Of a stretch of 64,000 nt of DNA, positions 28,205 to 36,549 are shown one piece after another. The notes under the pieces are model-generated. The model worked only from the letters and a program-made list of their open reading frames with translations. It did no database searches and was not told the origin of the DNA. The position numbers were made by a program, and so were the translations under genes. The stretch's first letter is position 1, and every line of letters begins with the position of its first letter. The DNA comes from an uncultured Steroidobacter sp. (lineage in GTDB: Bacteria > Pseudomonadota > Gammaproteobacteria > Steroidobacterales > Steroidobacteraceae): positions 1 to 64,000 of the forward strand of contig CALLKK010000010.1 in the NCBI GenBank assembly GCA_938008435.1, read 5' to 3'.

Positions 28205-28223
28205 CACAAAGTGATAGTTTGTG
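28205..28223. promoter_or_regulatory. Inverted repeat CACAAA-N7-TTTGTG in the divergent signalling promoter
   Basis: A perfect 6-7-6 inverted repeat midway between the divergent regulator (27436) and kinase (28392) genes, followed at once by CCTAGGGG, which contains the TAGGGG half-site seen at 27242. Position suggests an operator acting on one or both genes; the binding protein is unknown. Confidence 0.4.
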
Positions 28224-28391
28224 TCCTAGGGGCTGCTCGAAATGCGCGGTGCTCGCCGACCTGGAATGCTGGCACCGCATGCTCGATCTTCGCGGCAGCC
28301 GCGACGCATGCATCGGCGTTCTGAGAAGGACACGGCACGACCGTCCGCAGGACGTGCTACTTCATAGGGCTCTTGGGATAAGACGTCTCTT

Positions 28392-29849
28392 ATGAATGAG
28401 AATTCGACAGTGCCCTTGCAGTTCGTGCTGCTCGAGGACGACCCGAACGATGCCGAGCTGATCCAGCTCGAGCTCGCGAAGACAGGCCTCAAGATCGATT
28501 GGCACCACGTCGCCTCGGAGCAGGCGTTTCGCAACGCGCTTGCGAACGTCAAGGTCGACCTCGTGCTGGCGGACTACACCCTGCCCGGCTTTGACGGACT
28601 TGCGGCGCTGCAGATCACGCAGCGCCAGTGCCCCGGCGTTCCGTTCATCTTCGTCTCCGGCTCGCTCGGCGAAGAGCGCGCGATCGAAGCGCTGAAGAGC
28701 GGCGCCACCGATTACGTGCTCAAGGACCGCTTGCAACGGCTGCACACGGTCGTAGCCCGTGCCCTGCAGGAGGCGCGCGAGCGGCGCGAGCGGCGCCAAG
28801 TCGAAGATGCCCTCGAAGCGCAGCGGCTCTTGATCGGCACGCTCATCGACAGCCTTCCGGAGATCATCTACACGGTCGACATCCAAAACCGACTGACGGT
28901 CGTGAATCGCGCGATGCTCGAGGTCACCAATAAGAAGCGCGAAGAGCTGATCGGCAAGCGCATCTCCGAAATCTGGCAGGACGAGACGACTGTCGATGTC
29001 GAAGCACTGGCGGCTACCGTGATGCGCACCGGCCGCGCGGTCTCCGGCCAAGAACGCCACTGGTTCACGCCGGACGGATCCATTCGCTGGTTCAACCTCA
29101 CGCTGGCCCCGTTGCGCGTGCAGGGCAAGATCACCGGCCTCGTGTGCGCGGTGACCGAGGTCACCGACCGCAAGGCGTTGGAGCAGGAGATTCTCGAGAT
29201 CTCCAATCGCGAGCAGCGCCGGCTCGGCAGCGATCTGCACGACGGCCTTGGGCAAGAGCTCACCGGTCTGTCGCTGTTGCTCAAGGGGCTCGAAGTGCAG
29301 CTCGAGCGCGAAGCACCGCAATACTCGGCGCAAGTCGCCAAGATCAGCGACCTGCTCGCGCGCGCCATTCAGAGCACGCGCTCGCTCGCACGCGGACTTG
29401 CGCCCGTCAATCTCGAACGCGGCGGCCTGCCCGAAGCGCTCAAGCATCTCGCGGCACGCTGCACGGACATGTACAACCTGCAGTGCACGTTCACGATGCA
29501 TGGACAGAAGGTGCCCGAGCTCGAAGAGGGCGCCGCCACGCATCTTTATCGAGTTGCGCAGGAGGCGACGACCAACGCGGCGCGCTATGCGGAGGCCAAA
29601 TCGATTGCGATCGAGCTGCGCACCGTCGGCCGCAAGCTGCAGCTGTCGATCACGGACGACGGCATCGGCCTCAGCGCGGGACTGGCGCAACGCCGTCCGG
29701 GACTCGGGCTCAAGATCATGGAATATCGCGCGCGCATGCTCGGCGGCGATGTCGTATTCGAGGAGCCCGGTCGCGGCACGCGGATCGTGCTCACCGCGCC
29801 GCTGCAGATGCTCAAGCCGCCGAAAGAGAAGCGCTTGGCCGTCGGCTGA
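28392..29849 (+). CDS. REC-PAS-HisKA_3 kinase (receiver-controlled sensor kinase)
   Basis: 485 aa. An N-terminal receiver with D61 (LVLADYTLPGFDG) and lysine in YVLKD precedes a PAS domain (about 145-265), HisKA_3 with H283 (SDLHDGLGQELTGLSLLL) and an HATPase domain (HLYRVAQEATTNAARYA, SITDDGIGLS, GLGLKIMEYRARMLGG). The receiver at the front means another kinase can control this one, making it a link between phosphorelays. Soluble, no membrane helix. Divergent from the LuxR-type regulator at 27436. Kinase core strongly similar to that at 25658. Confidence 0.93.
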   Translation: MNENSTVPLQFVLLEDDPNDAELIQLELAKTGLKIDWHHVASEQAFRNALANVKVDLVLADYTLPGFDGLAALQITQRQCPGVPFIFVSGSLGEERAIEALKSGATDYVLKDRLQRLHTVVARALQEARERRERRQVEDALEAQRLLIGTLIDSLPEIIYTVDIQNRLTVVNRAMLEVTNKKREELIGKRISEIWQDETTVDVEALAATVMRTGRAVSGQERHWFTPDGSIRWFNLTLAPLRVQGKITGLVCAVTEVTDRKALEQEILEISNREQRRLGSDLHDGLGQELTGLSLLLKGLEVQLEREAPQYSAQVAKISDLLARAIQSTRSLARGLAPVNLERGGLPEALKHLAARCTDMYNLQCTFTMHGQKVPELEEGAATHLYRVAQEATTNAARYAEAKSIAIELRTVGRKLQLSITDDGIGLSAGLAQRRPGLGLKIMEYRARMLGGDVVFEEPGRGTRIVLTAPLQMLKPPKEKRLAVG

Positions 29850-29876
29850 CGACGGCCGCGCGGCGCAGCCTGTATA

Positions 29877-30686
29877 TCATTCGAATCTTGCGAGCGCCTG
29901 CTCGCTCGACAGGACGCACGCGCCTCGCTGCTGCGCGCGCTCGAAGAACGCCTCTGCCTGTGCCTCGAACCCGCTCACCGGGCTCATGCAATCGCGCAGG
30001 ATGACGACCTTCGCCCGTTCCGCGGCCGACATCCGCTCGAACAGATGCTCCATCGTGGCGGCGACGCAGTGACTCGCTGCCTCGCCCGCCACGAACAACG
30101 TGGCATCCCGCGGTCGCGCACGCTCGATGAGCAGCTCGTTCGGTCCGGTCGACGGATCGTCGCGCAATGGCACTTCCGCTTGTACCGCGCTGTACTGCTC
30201 GGTCATGGGGTTCTGACCCTTGAGCACACGCAGGGCCGGCCGCAGCGCCTCGGCCTCCCACAGCGCAATCTGCTCGGCGACGGCCGTATGAATATTGTGG
30301 CCCCATGTGCCGACGACGCAGTGCACGGGCCAGACCATGAGCTGATAACGCCCGCCGCGTTCGAGCGCCTGCAAATACTCGAGCACTTGTCCTGCGACGT
30401 GCGCGGCACGCGGCCGAAAGCGCCCTGCACGCACATCCTGTTCCGTGATCACCGTGAACGGCGTCACCGGCTCGCCGTCGCCGGTCATCCAGAATGTCGT
30501 GCGCTCGATTCCGAAAGACGCGTGCGAGTCGAGCGTGACGATGAGATCGACGAATCGCGGCCGCAACGCAGCCATGAAGCCCGCGAGCCGGTGCATATCC
30601 GCATGGGCGCCGCGGACAGGCAATGCTGCACCCGGCAGATCGCAGAAATCGTTTTGCGGATCGACGATGAGAAGCTTGGCGTCCAT
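29877..30686 (-). CDS. Isochorismatase/nicotinamidase-family cysteine hydrolase
   Basis: 269 aa from MDAKLLIVDPQNDF at 30686. The family triad is visible: D9 (VDPQNDF), a lysine in the KGQNPMTEQYSAV segment, and nucleophile C207 in GEAASHCVAATMEH. The KGxNP...YSA motif and a histidine-containing VTLDSHASFG segment are more like nicotinamidases than isochorismatases, but at 269 aa it is longer than PncA. A nicotinamidase or related amidohydrolase acting on a small amide is likely; substrate unproven. Convergent with the REC-PAS kinase and separate from the signalling genes around it. Confidence 0.85.
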   Translation of the reverse strand: MDAKLLIVDPQNDFCDLPGAALPVRGAHADMHRLAGFMAALRPRFVDLIVTLDSHASFGIERTTFWMTGDGEPVTPFTVITEQDVRAGRFRPRAAHVAGQVLEYLQALERGGRYQLMVWPVHCVVGTWGHNIHTAVAEQIALWEAEALRPALRVLKGQNPMTEQYSAVQAEVPLRDDPSTGPNELLIERARPRDATLFVAGEAASHCVAATMEHLFERMSAAERAKVVILRDCMSPVSGFEAQAEAFFERAQQRGACVLSSEQALARFE

Positions 30687-30782
30687 GTGACCTACGTGCT
30701 GGCTCGTGCGCATCGGCACGCGCCTATCTTACGGCGAACGCCGCACGATTCGGCCTACGAGCAGCCGTAGCGCGCTCGACTC

Positions 30783-31982
30783 TCAAGCCTTGCCGGCCGC
30801 GGGCACCCACGTGTGGTCGGAGCCGTTCCACGCGCCGACGAAATTTTCCATTTCCGACGCGGGCATCGCCGCCGCGATAAATTCGCCCTGCAGAGCGTCG
30901 CACCCGGCCCGATCGAGGAATTCGAACTGGGCGGCCGTTTCGATGCCTTCGGCGCAGACGCTGAGCGAGAGATTGTGGCCGAGCTCCACGATGGCGCGCA
31001 CGACGGTGGCCGCCGCCTTGCTCGTGCCGACATCGGCGATGAGGCTGCCGTCGATCTTCACTTCGTTGAACGGCATCTTGTAGAGCTGCGTGAGCGAGGA
31101 CATGCCCGTGCCGAAATCATCGAGCGCGAGCCCGACGCCCTTCACACGCAGGCGCGTGAAGATATCCATCACGAGCTCGGGATCGTCGAGCGATGCCGCC
31201 TCCGTGACCTCGAGCGTGAGCTGCTCGGGCTTGGCGTCGAACTCGCGGAAGATGCGGTTCAAACGATCCGGGAACTCGAGATCCTGCACGAGGCGCGGCG
31301 AAAGATTGACCGCCACGGCGAGGTCGAGCCCACGCTGGCGCCAGTGACCGATCTGGCGGATCGCATCGGTCATCACGAAATCCGTGATCGCGACGATGAG
31401 GCCGGATTGTTCCGCCAACGACAGGAACTCGCCGGGATACAGCAAACCGAGCGTCGGATGACGCCAGCGTACGAGCGCCTCGGCGCCGCGCACCTGCCAG
31501 TCGCTCGCGCAACGAACCACTTTGGGCTGATAGTGCACGACGAGCTCGTGCTCCTCGACGGCACGGCGCAGATCATCTGCGGAGATGCGCGCACCGGGAT
31601 CGAGATGCTTCTTCAGCAGACCCTCGATGTCTTCCAGCATCGCCGGCTTCTGCAACGTGCCGAGCATGCGCAGGCCGAGCGACTCGCCGAGCTGTCGCGC
31701 GCTCGCGAGCACGCGCTGGTCCATGCCGCTTGCAAGCAGCACGCCCGCATTCACGCCCTGCCGCGCGAGATAGCGCAGCGCTTCGATGCCGTCCATACCG
31801 GGCATCTGCAGATCGAGCAGGATGAGCGCAGGATGCCGCGTGCTCAGTTGCTCGCGAAAGCGCGCGGCGCTGTCGGCCGTGATCACCTGACATCCGACGC
31901 CTTCGCCGATCTGTTCGATGAGCTCGAGAAAATCGACTTCGTCATCGACCACGAGCAGCAGGTTTCTTTCAGGCCTGTTCAC
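30783..31982 (-). CDS. REC-EAL response regulator, cyclic-di-GMP phosphodiesterase (second copy)
   Basis: 399 aa from the GTG at 31982, preceded by GGAGG. The receiver aligns without gaps to that of the protein at 21338: D57 in LILLDLQMPGMDG, then the shared SGMDQRVLA and LQKP. The EAL domain has EALVRWRH (168-175), VNLSPR, EVTE, LDDFGTGMSS, EVKID and CAEGIE, so it looks active. The last ~20 residues (AWNGSDHTWVPAAGKA) are an extra tail. It lies 25 bases downstream of the PAS-HK-REC kinase at 32008. The pair repeats the 21338/22497 arrangement. Confidence 0.94.
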   Translation of the reverse strand: MNRPERNLLLVVDDEVDFLELIEQIGEGVGCQVITADSAARFREQLSTRHPALILLDLQMPGMDGIEALRYLARQGVNAGVLLASGMDQRVLASARQLGESLGLRMLGTLQKPAMLEDIEGLLKKHLDPGARISADDLRRAVEEHELVVHYQPKVVRCASDWQVRGAEALVRWRHPTLGLLYPGEFLSLAEQSGLIVAITDFVMTDAIRQIGHWRQRGLDLAVAVNLSPRLVQDLEFPDRLNRIFREFDAKPEQLTLEVTEAASLDDPELVMDIFTRLRVKGVGLALDDFGTGMSSLTQLYKMPFNEVKIDGSLIADVGTSKAAATVVRAIVELGHNLSLSVCAEGIETAAQFEFLDRAGCDALQGEFIAAAMPASEMENFVGAWNGSDHTWVPAAGKA

Positions 31983-32007
31983 GAGGTGGCCTCCTCTTCG
32001 TCCGCTC

Positions 32008-34686
32008 TCAACCGTCCAACAACACGCGAACACGCCGCGCGAGATCTTCGACCTTGTACGGCTTCTGCAAGAACTCGATGCTGCCGTCCAGCAGGCCGCG
32101 CTGCATGATGCCGCTGTCGTTGAAGCCCGAAGTCATGAGGATACGCAAATCGGGACGCCGCTCCCGTAACTTTTCCACAAGTTCGCAGCCCAATAGCCCC
32201 CCGGGCAGCATAACGTCGGAAAACACGAGCGCGATATCGGGATGCTGCATGAATTGCTGCAGCGCTTGATGACCGGTCGCCGCTTCGAGCGCGCGATACC
32301 CGAGCGTCGTGAGAATATCCACGGCCGTGCGCCGGACTTCGGCGGTATCTTCCACGATCAGGATCAGCTCATTGCCTTGCGGCAGCTCCGCTGACGCGCC
32401 GGCTTCGGCCGTCGACGAAACAAGGGCGGCTTCGACGCGCGGAAAGTACAGGTACACCGTAGTGCCCTGGTTCGGGACGCTCCGCAAGCGCACGTGCCCG
32501 CCCGACTGCGTGACGAAGCCGTACACCATCGACAGACCGAGGCCGCTGCCCTTACCGACGTCTTTCGTCGTGAAGAAGGGCTCGAAGGCGCGCTTTTGCA
32601 CCTCCTCGCTCATGCCGACGCCCGTATCCTCGACTTCGATCACCGCATACTCGCCGGGCGCGATGCCCTCTTCGTTCGTCGCGTGCTGGGCGTCGATCGT
32701 CACATTGCGCGTACGCAGCATGATCGCGCCGCCTTTCGGCATGGCATCGCGCGCATTGATGACGAGATTGAGCACCGCACTCTCGAGCTGATTGGGATCG
32801 ACACGAATCGGCCAGATCTGCGGCGCCAGCGACTGGTCGATCTCGATGTCGCTCGTCAGCGTGCGGCGCACGAGCTCGAACATCTCCGCGATCATGACGT
32901 TCAGATCGACGATCTTGGGCTCGAGCACTTGTTGCCGCGAGAATGCGAGCAGCCGGCGCGTGAGCGCGGCGCCGCGCATGGCCGCGCCGAGCGCCGTGTC
33001 GACTTGACGATACTGGCGCGAGCTCTCGCGCAACGCACGGCCGAGCAGCTGCAGATTACCGATGATCACCGACAGCAGATTGTTAAAGTCGTGCGCGATC
33101 CCGCCGGCGAGCCGCCCGACGGCTTCCATCTTCTGGCTCTGCCGCAGCTCCGCTTCAAGCTGCCGTTTGTCGGTAACGTCGCGCGCCGCGATGATGCAGC
33201 CGCGCAGCTCGCCGTGCTCGTCGTAATGCGGTTGAAATACCGCATCGAGCTCGATCACGGGGCCAGACTCAGCCCGAAGGCGCCCTTGCGCTTCCGCCAT
33301 GCAGCCGCCGAGCGCCGTGCGCAAGTGCGTACGAATCGCACCGTAACGGCGCGGGCCGATCACGTCCTTGAGGGGACGGCCGCGCTCGTCCGCGAGCATC
33401 GCGCCGAAGAACTCGCAAAAGCCGCGATTCGCGTAGACGATGCGTTCGCACTGATCGAGATACGCGATGAACACCGGCAGCGAATCGAGGATCGTGCCGT
33501 AGAAATCCTGGCTGCGAACGAGCGCCTCTTCGGCTTCGACCTGAGCCGTGATGTCGCTGATCGATCCGGACAGCCTGAGCGGCCGCCCGGCTGCGTCGCG
33601 AATCGTCTCGCCGCGCAGCCGGCACCAGATCGTCTTGCCTGCGCGCGTTCTGACGCGACAACGCACATCGAGCTTGGCGTGGTTTTCGAGGTGCGCGCGG
33701 ATCTTGCTCATCACGAGCGAGACATCGTCGGGATGCAGCGTGCCGCGAAACGATGCGAACGTATCCGGAAACTCTTCGTGCGAATAACCGACGATCTCGC
33801 GAAAGCGCTCCGCGTACCACACGTGGCCGCTGGCGAGATCCCAGTCGTAGAGCCCGTCGCAGGTGCCGCGCACAGCACGCTCCCAGCGTTCCTGCACGGC
33901 CGTCATCTCTGCTACGGCATTGCGTTCGTGCGTGACGTCGCTCAGCACGCCGATCATGCGCAGCGGCCGACCCTCGACATCGCGCCGCACGACGCGCGCA
34001 TAAGCCTCGAACCACCGCTGCTCACCGCTCGCCGTCGCCAACCGATACTCGGACGAGAAAGACGGCGTGCGTCCGCCGTAGTGGTCCTCGAACGTGCGCA
34101 ACACTTCGGGCTGGTCGGCCGGCAGGAGCAACCGCTCGTGCAGCTCTTTGCGATCGAGCAACGCCTCCGGGTCGATCGCCAATGATTCGCGCCAATGCTC
34201 GTTGTAATAGATCTCATCGCGCGCGACGTTCCAGTCCCACATGGACAGTCCTTTGGCAGCCATCGCCACCTCGAGGCGTCCTTCGCTCGTGCGCAACGAC
34301 TCGCGCGCGCGTTTGTAATCGGAGATGTTCTCGAACGAGACGACGTAGGCGTCGCGCTCCTTGCCGCAACAGGTGACGCGCACCCAGAAGGTTGCGCCAT
34401 CCTTGCGGTAGGCCAGCCATTCGACGGGCGCGACGGCGACGCCCGCGCAGGCGCTACGGACCTGATGTTGCGCCAGCGGGTCGCTCTCGGGACCGGCGAG
34501 CAGTTGCCAGAGCGGCCGAGCCCGCAGCTCCTCGATCATGTAGCCCGTGAGCGCGCGCAGCGCTGTGTTGGCGTACACGACGTGGGGCGTGGGAGCGCTC
34601 GACTCGAACAGAACGACGCCGTGAGGCAAACCGTCGAGAATCTCGGTTGCCCCTAGCGGCACTGCGTTGGCAGGAGTGGCGCTCAT
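32008..34686 (-). CDS. Soluble hybrid kinase: 4 PAS, HisKA, HATPase, C-terminal REC
   Basis: 892 aa from the ATG at 34686. Four PAS/PAC units (roughly 10-130, 135-255, 270-390, 395-515) precede HisKA with H532 (GGIAHDFNNLLSVIIG), an HATPase domain (NLVINARDAMPKGG, DTGVGM, GKGSGLGLSMVYGF), and a receiver with D824 (SDVMLPGG). No membrane helix, unlike its paralogue at 22497, so it likely senses a cytosolic signal such as redox, light or a small ligand; no cofactor-binding motif is evident. Located directly upstream of its presumed partner REC-EAL gene. Confidence 0.93.
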   Translation of the reverse strand: MSATPANAVPLGATEILDGLPHGVVLFESSAPTPHVVYANTALRALTGYMIEELRARPLWQLLAGPESDPLAQHQVRSACAGVAVAPVEWLAYRKDGATFWVRVTCCGKERDAYVVSFENISDYKRARESLRTSEGRLEVAMAAKGLSMWDWNVARDEIYYNEHWRESLAIDPEALLDRKELHERLLLPADQPEVLRTFEDHYGGRTPSFSSEYRLATASGEQRWFEAYARVVRRDVEGRPLRMIGVLSDVTHERNAVAEMTAVQERWERAVRGTCDGLYDWDLASGHVWYAERFREIVGYSHEEFPDTFASFRGTLHPDDVSLVMSKIRAHLENHAKLDVRCRVRTRAGKTIWCRLRGETIRDAAGRPLRLSGSISDITAQVEAEEALVRSQDFYGTILDSLPVFIAYLDQCERIVYANRGFCEFFGAMLADERGRPLKDVIGPRRYGAIRTHLRTALGGCMAEAQGRLRAESGPVIELDAVFQPHYDEHGELRGCIIAARDVTDKRQLEAELRQSQKMEAVGRLAGGIAHDFNNLLSVIIGNLQLLGRALRESSRQYRQVDTALGAAMRGAALTRRLLAFSRQQVLEPKIVDLNVMIAEMFELVRRTLTSDIEIDQSLAPQIWPIRVDPNQLESAVLNLVINARDAMPKGGAIMLRTRNVTIDAQHATNEEGIAPGEYAVIEVEDTGVGMSEEVQKRAFEPFFTTKDVGKGSGLGLSMVYGFVTQSGGHVRLRSVPNQGTTVYLYFPRVEAALVSSTAEAGASAELPQGNELILIVEDTAEVRRTAVDILTTLGYRALEAATGHQALQQFMQHPDIALVFSDVMLPGGLLGCELVEKLRERRPDLRILMTSGFNDSGIMQRGLLDGSIEFLQKPYKVEDLARRVRVLLDG

Positions 34687-34949
34687 CAATCGACGCGCTT
34701 ATTTGACATATTCCAGAGCTTGGCTCGCAGACGTGGAGCTTGCAGGAAGGCCCTCATAGAAAAATGTGTCGTGAGCCGCGGGAGGGGCGTTTTAGGGAAA
34801 AGTCTGACCGTGCACGCGCGCCCGCCCATTGGGGCCGCAATGCAGGGCGTACCGGCGCGGAAAGAGCTGGCGTTCGCTCCGCGGCAGCATGTTGACCGAT
34901 CTCCCGCAAGAGCGCGCTACAGTACTGCCCCCTACCGGCGCATGAGCTC

Positions 34950-36422
34950 ATGAGCTACCTAAGCAACAGCACCGTCACCGGCTTGACCGCCCGCGGGATT
35001 CGCACGCCGCAATACGACCGCGGGCGCGTAGAGCTCGGTATCGTTCACTTCGGACCCGGCGCCTTTCACCGCGCGCATCAGGCGTATTACGTCGACGAGG
35101 CGTTGCACAGCGATCCTCGCTGGGGCATTTGCGAAGTGGCGCTGCAAAGCATGGGCGTGCGCGATGCGCTCGCGCCGCAGGATGGGCTCTATACGATCGC
35201 GATCCTCGACAAGGAGCCCGGCTATCGCGTGATCGGCTCGATCTACGAGCTGCTCGTCGCGCGCGAATCGCCGCAGGCCGTGATCGCGCGGCTCGTCGAT
35301 CCGGCCGTCAAGCTCGTCACCGCAACGATCACCGAGAAGGGCTATTGCCTGCGTCCGGACGGCGGACTCGACCTCGCTCATCCGGACATCCAACACGATC
35401 TCGCGCATCCGGATGCGCCGCGCACGTTGATCGGCTATCTCGCGTACGCGCTCGGACAACGCCGTGCGCGCGGCATCGCGCCGCCGAACGTCGTGAGCTG
35501 CGACAACCTGGCCGACAACGGCGAGCGCCTGTGCCGCGCGGTCGTCGAGCTTGCCGCGCACACCGACGCCGCGCTCGCGAAATGGATCGAAGCGAACGTG
35601 CCCTTCCCTTGCACGATGGTCGACAGCATCACGCCCGCGACGGACGATGCATTGCGGACACGCGTCGCCGAAGCGCTCGGCGTCGAGGATCGCTGGCCGG
35701 TGCAGCGCGAGGCGTTCTGCCAATGGGTCATCGAAGATGCGCTCGTCGGCCCGCAACCGAACTGGAGCGCGCTCGGCGTGACGGTGACAAGCGATGTCGC
35801 CGCTTTCGAACGCGCCAAGCTGCGCATCCTGAACGGCGCGCATTCGACGCTCGCCTATGTCGGCTCGCTCGCGGGACTCGCGACGGTGTACGAGGCCGTC
35901 AGTCAACCGGCGCTCAACGCATTCATCGAACGGCTCATGCGCGAGGATTTTCGCGCGAGCCTCGAGGAGGCGCCCGGGCTCGATCTCGATCGCTACATCG
36001 AGCAAGTGCTCGCGCGTTTTCGCAATCCGGCGATCCGTCACCTCCTTGCGCAGATCGCGTGGGACGGCTCGCAGAAGCTGCCGTTTCGCATCCTCAACAC
36101 GATGGGCGAAACGCGGGCCGCCGGTCGCTCCATCGAACGACTGTGCGTTCCGGTTGCCGCGTGGCTGCATTTCGTGCGACGTAAGGCAAGCGCGGGCGAA
36201 GCGATCACCGATCCGATGGCGGAGCGTTTGAACGAGCTCGGACGCGCTTGCTCGGGCGAGGCCGCGCACGATGTCGCACTGCTCTTGTCGCTCGAGCGCT
36301 TCTGGCCGGAAACGCTCGTCGGCGATGCCGTCGTGCGCAGCGCGCTCGTGCGGGCCTACGAACGTCTGCGCGCCCTCGAGACGCCGCAAGATTTGGCGAC
36401 CGTCTTCGACGGTACCTTGTAA
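34950..36422 (+). CDS. Mannitol dehydrogenase-family polyol/uronate NAD(P) oxidoreductase
   Basis: 490 aa. Long-chain mannitol dehydrogenase family (mannitol 2-dehydrogenase, fructuronate reductase, altronate oxidoreductase). The nucleotide-binding opening LGIVHFGPGAFHRAHQAYYVDE is present. The catalytic set K290, N295 and H298 in KLRILNGAHS matches the K-x4-N-x2-H spacing of Pseudomonas mannitol dehydrogenase. The exact sugar cannot be told: both mannitol/arabitol oxidation and fructuronate reduction fit. An aldehyde dehydrogenase follows 127 bases downstream on the same strand and might act in the same degradation route. Confidence 0.9.
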   Translation: MSYLSNSTVTGLTARGIRTPQYDRGRVELGIVHFGPGAFHRAHQAYYVDEALHSDPRWGICEVALQSMGVRDALAPQDGLYTIAILDKEPGYRVIGSIYELLVARESPQAVIARLVDPAVKLVTATITEKGYCLRPDGGLDLAHPDIQHDLAHPDAPRTLIGYLAYALGQRRARGIAPPNVVSCDNLADNGERLCRAVVELAAHTDAALAKWIEANVPFPCTMVDSITPATDDALRTRVAEALGVEDRWPVQREAFCQWVIEDALVGPQPNWSALGVTVTSDVAAFERAKLRILNGAHSTLAYVGSLAGLATVYEAVSQPALNAFIERLMREDFRASLEEAPGLDLDRYIEQVLARFRNPAIRHLLAQIAWDGSQKLPFRILNTMGETRAAGRSIERLCVPVAAWLHFVRRKASAGEAITDPMAERLNELGRACSGEAAHDVALLLSLERFWPETLVGDAVVRSALVRAYERLRALETPQDLATVFDGTL

Positions 36423-36549
36423 GGCATCGACCGAGGGCTCGCCGCGCTTACGCGGATACCGCGACGAATGCGCCCGCGCGGCGCGCCTGCCGTATCATCC
36501 TCCTTGCGCGCGCTGCGCGGACTTCTCACGCTGACCACACGGTGATCGC

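Noticed and set aside
32494..34185. 563-codon rightward frame opposite the four-PAS kinase
   Set aside because: Antisense shadow with His/Arg-rich composition.
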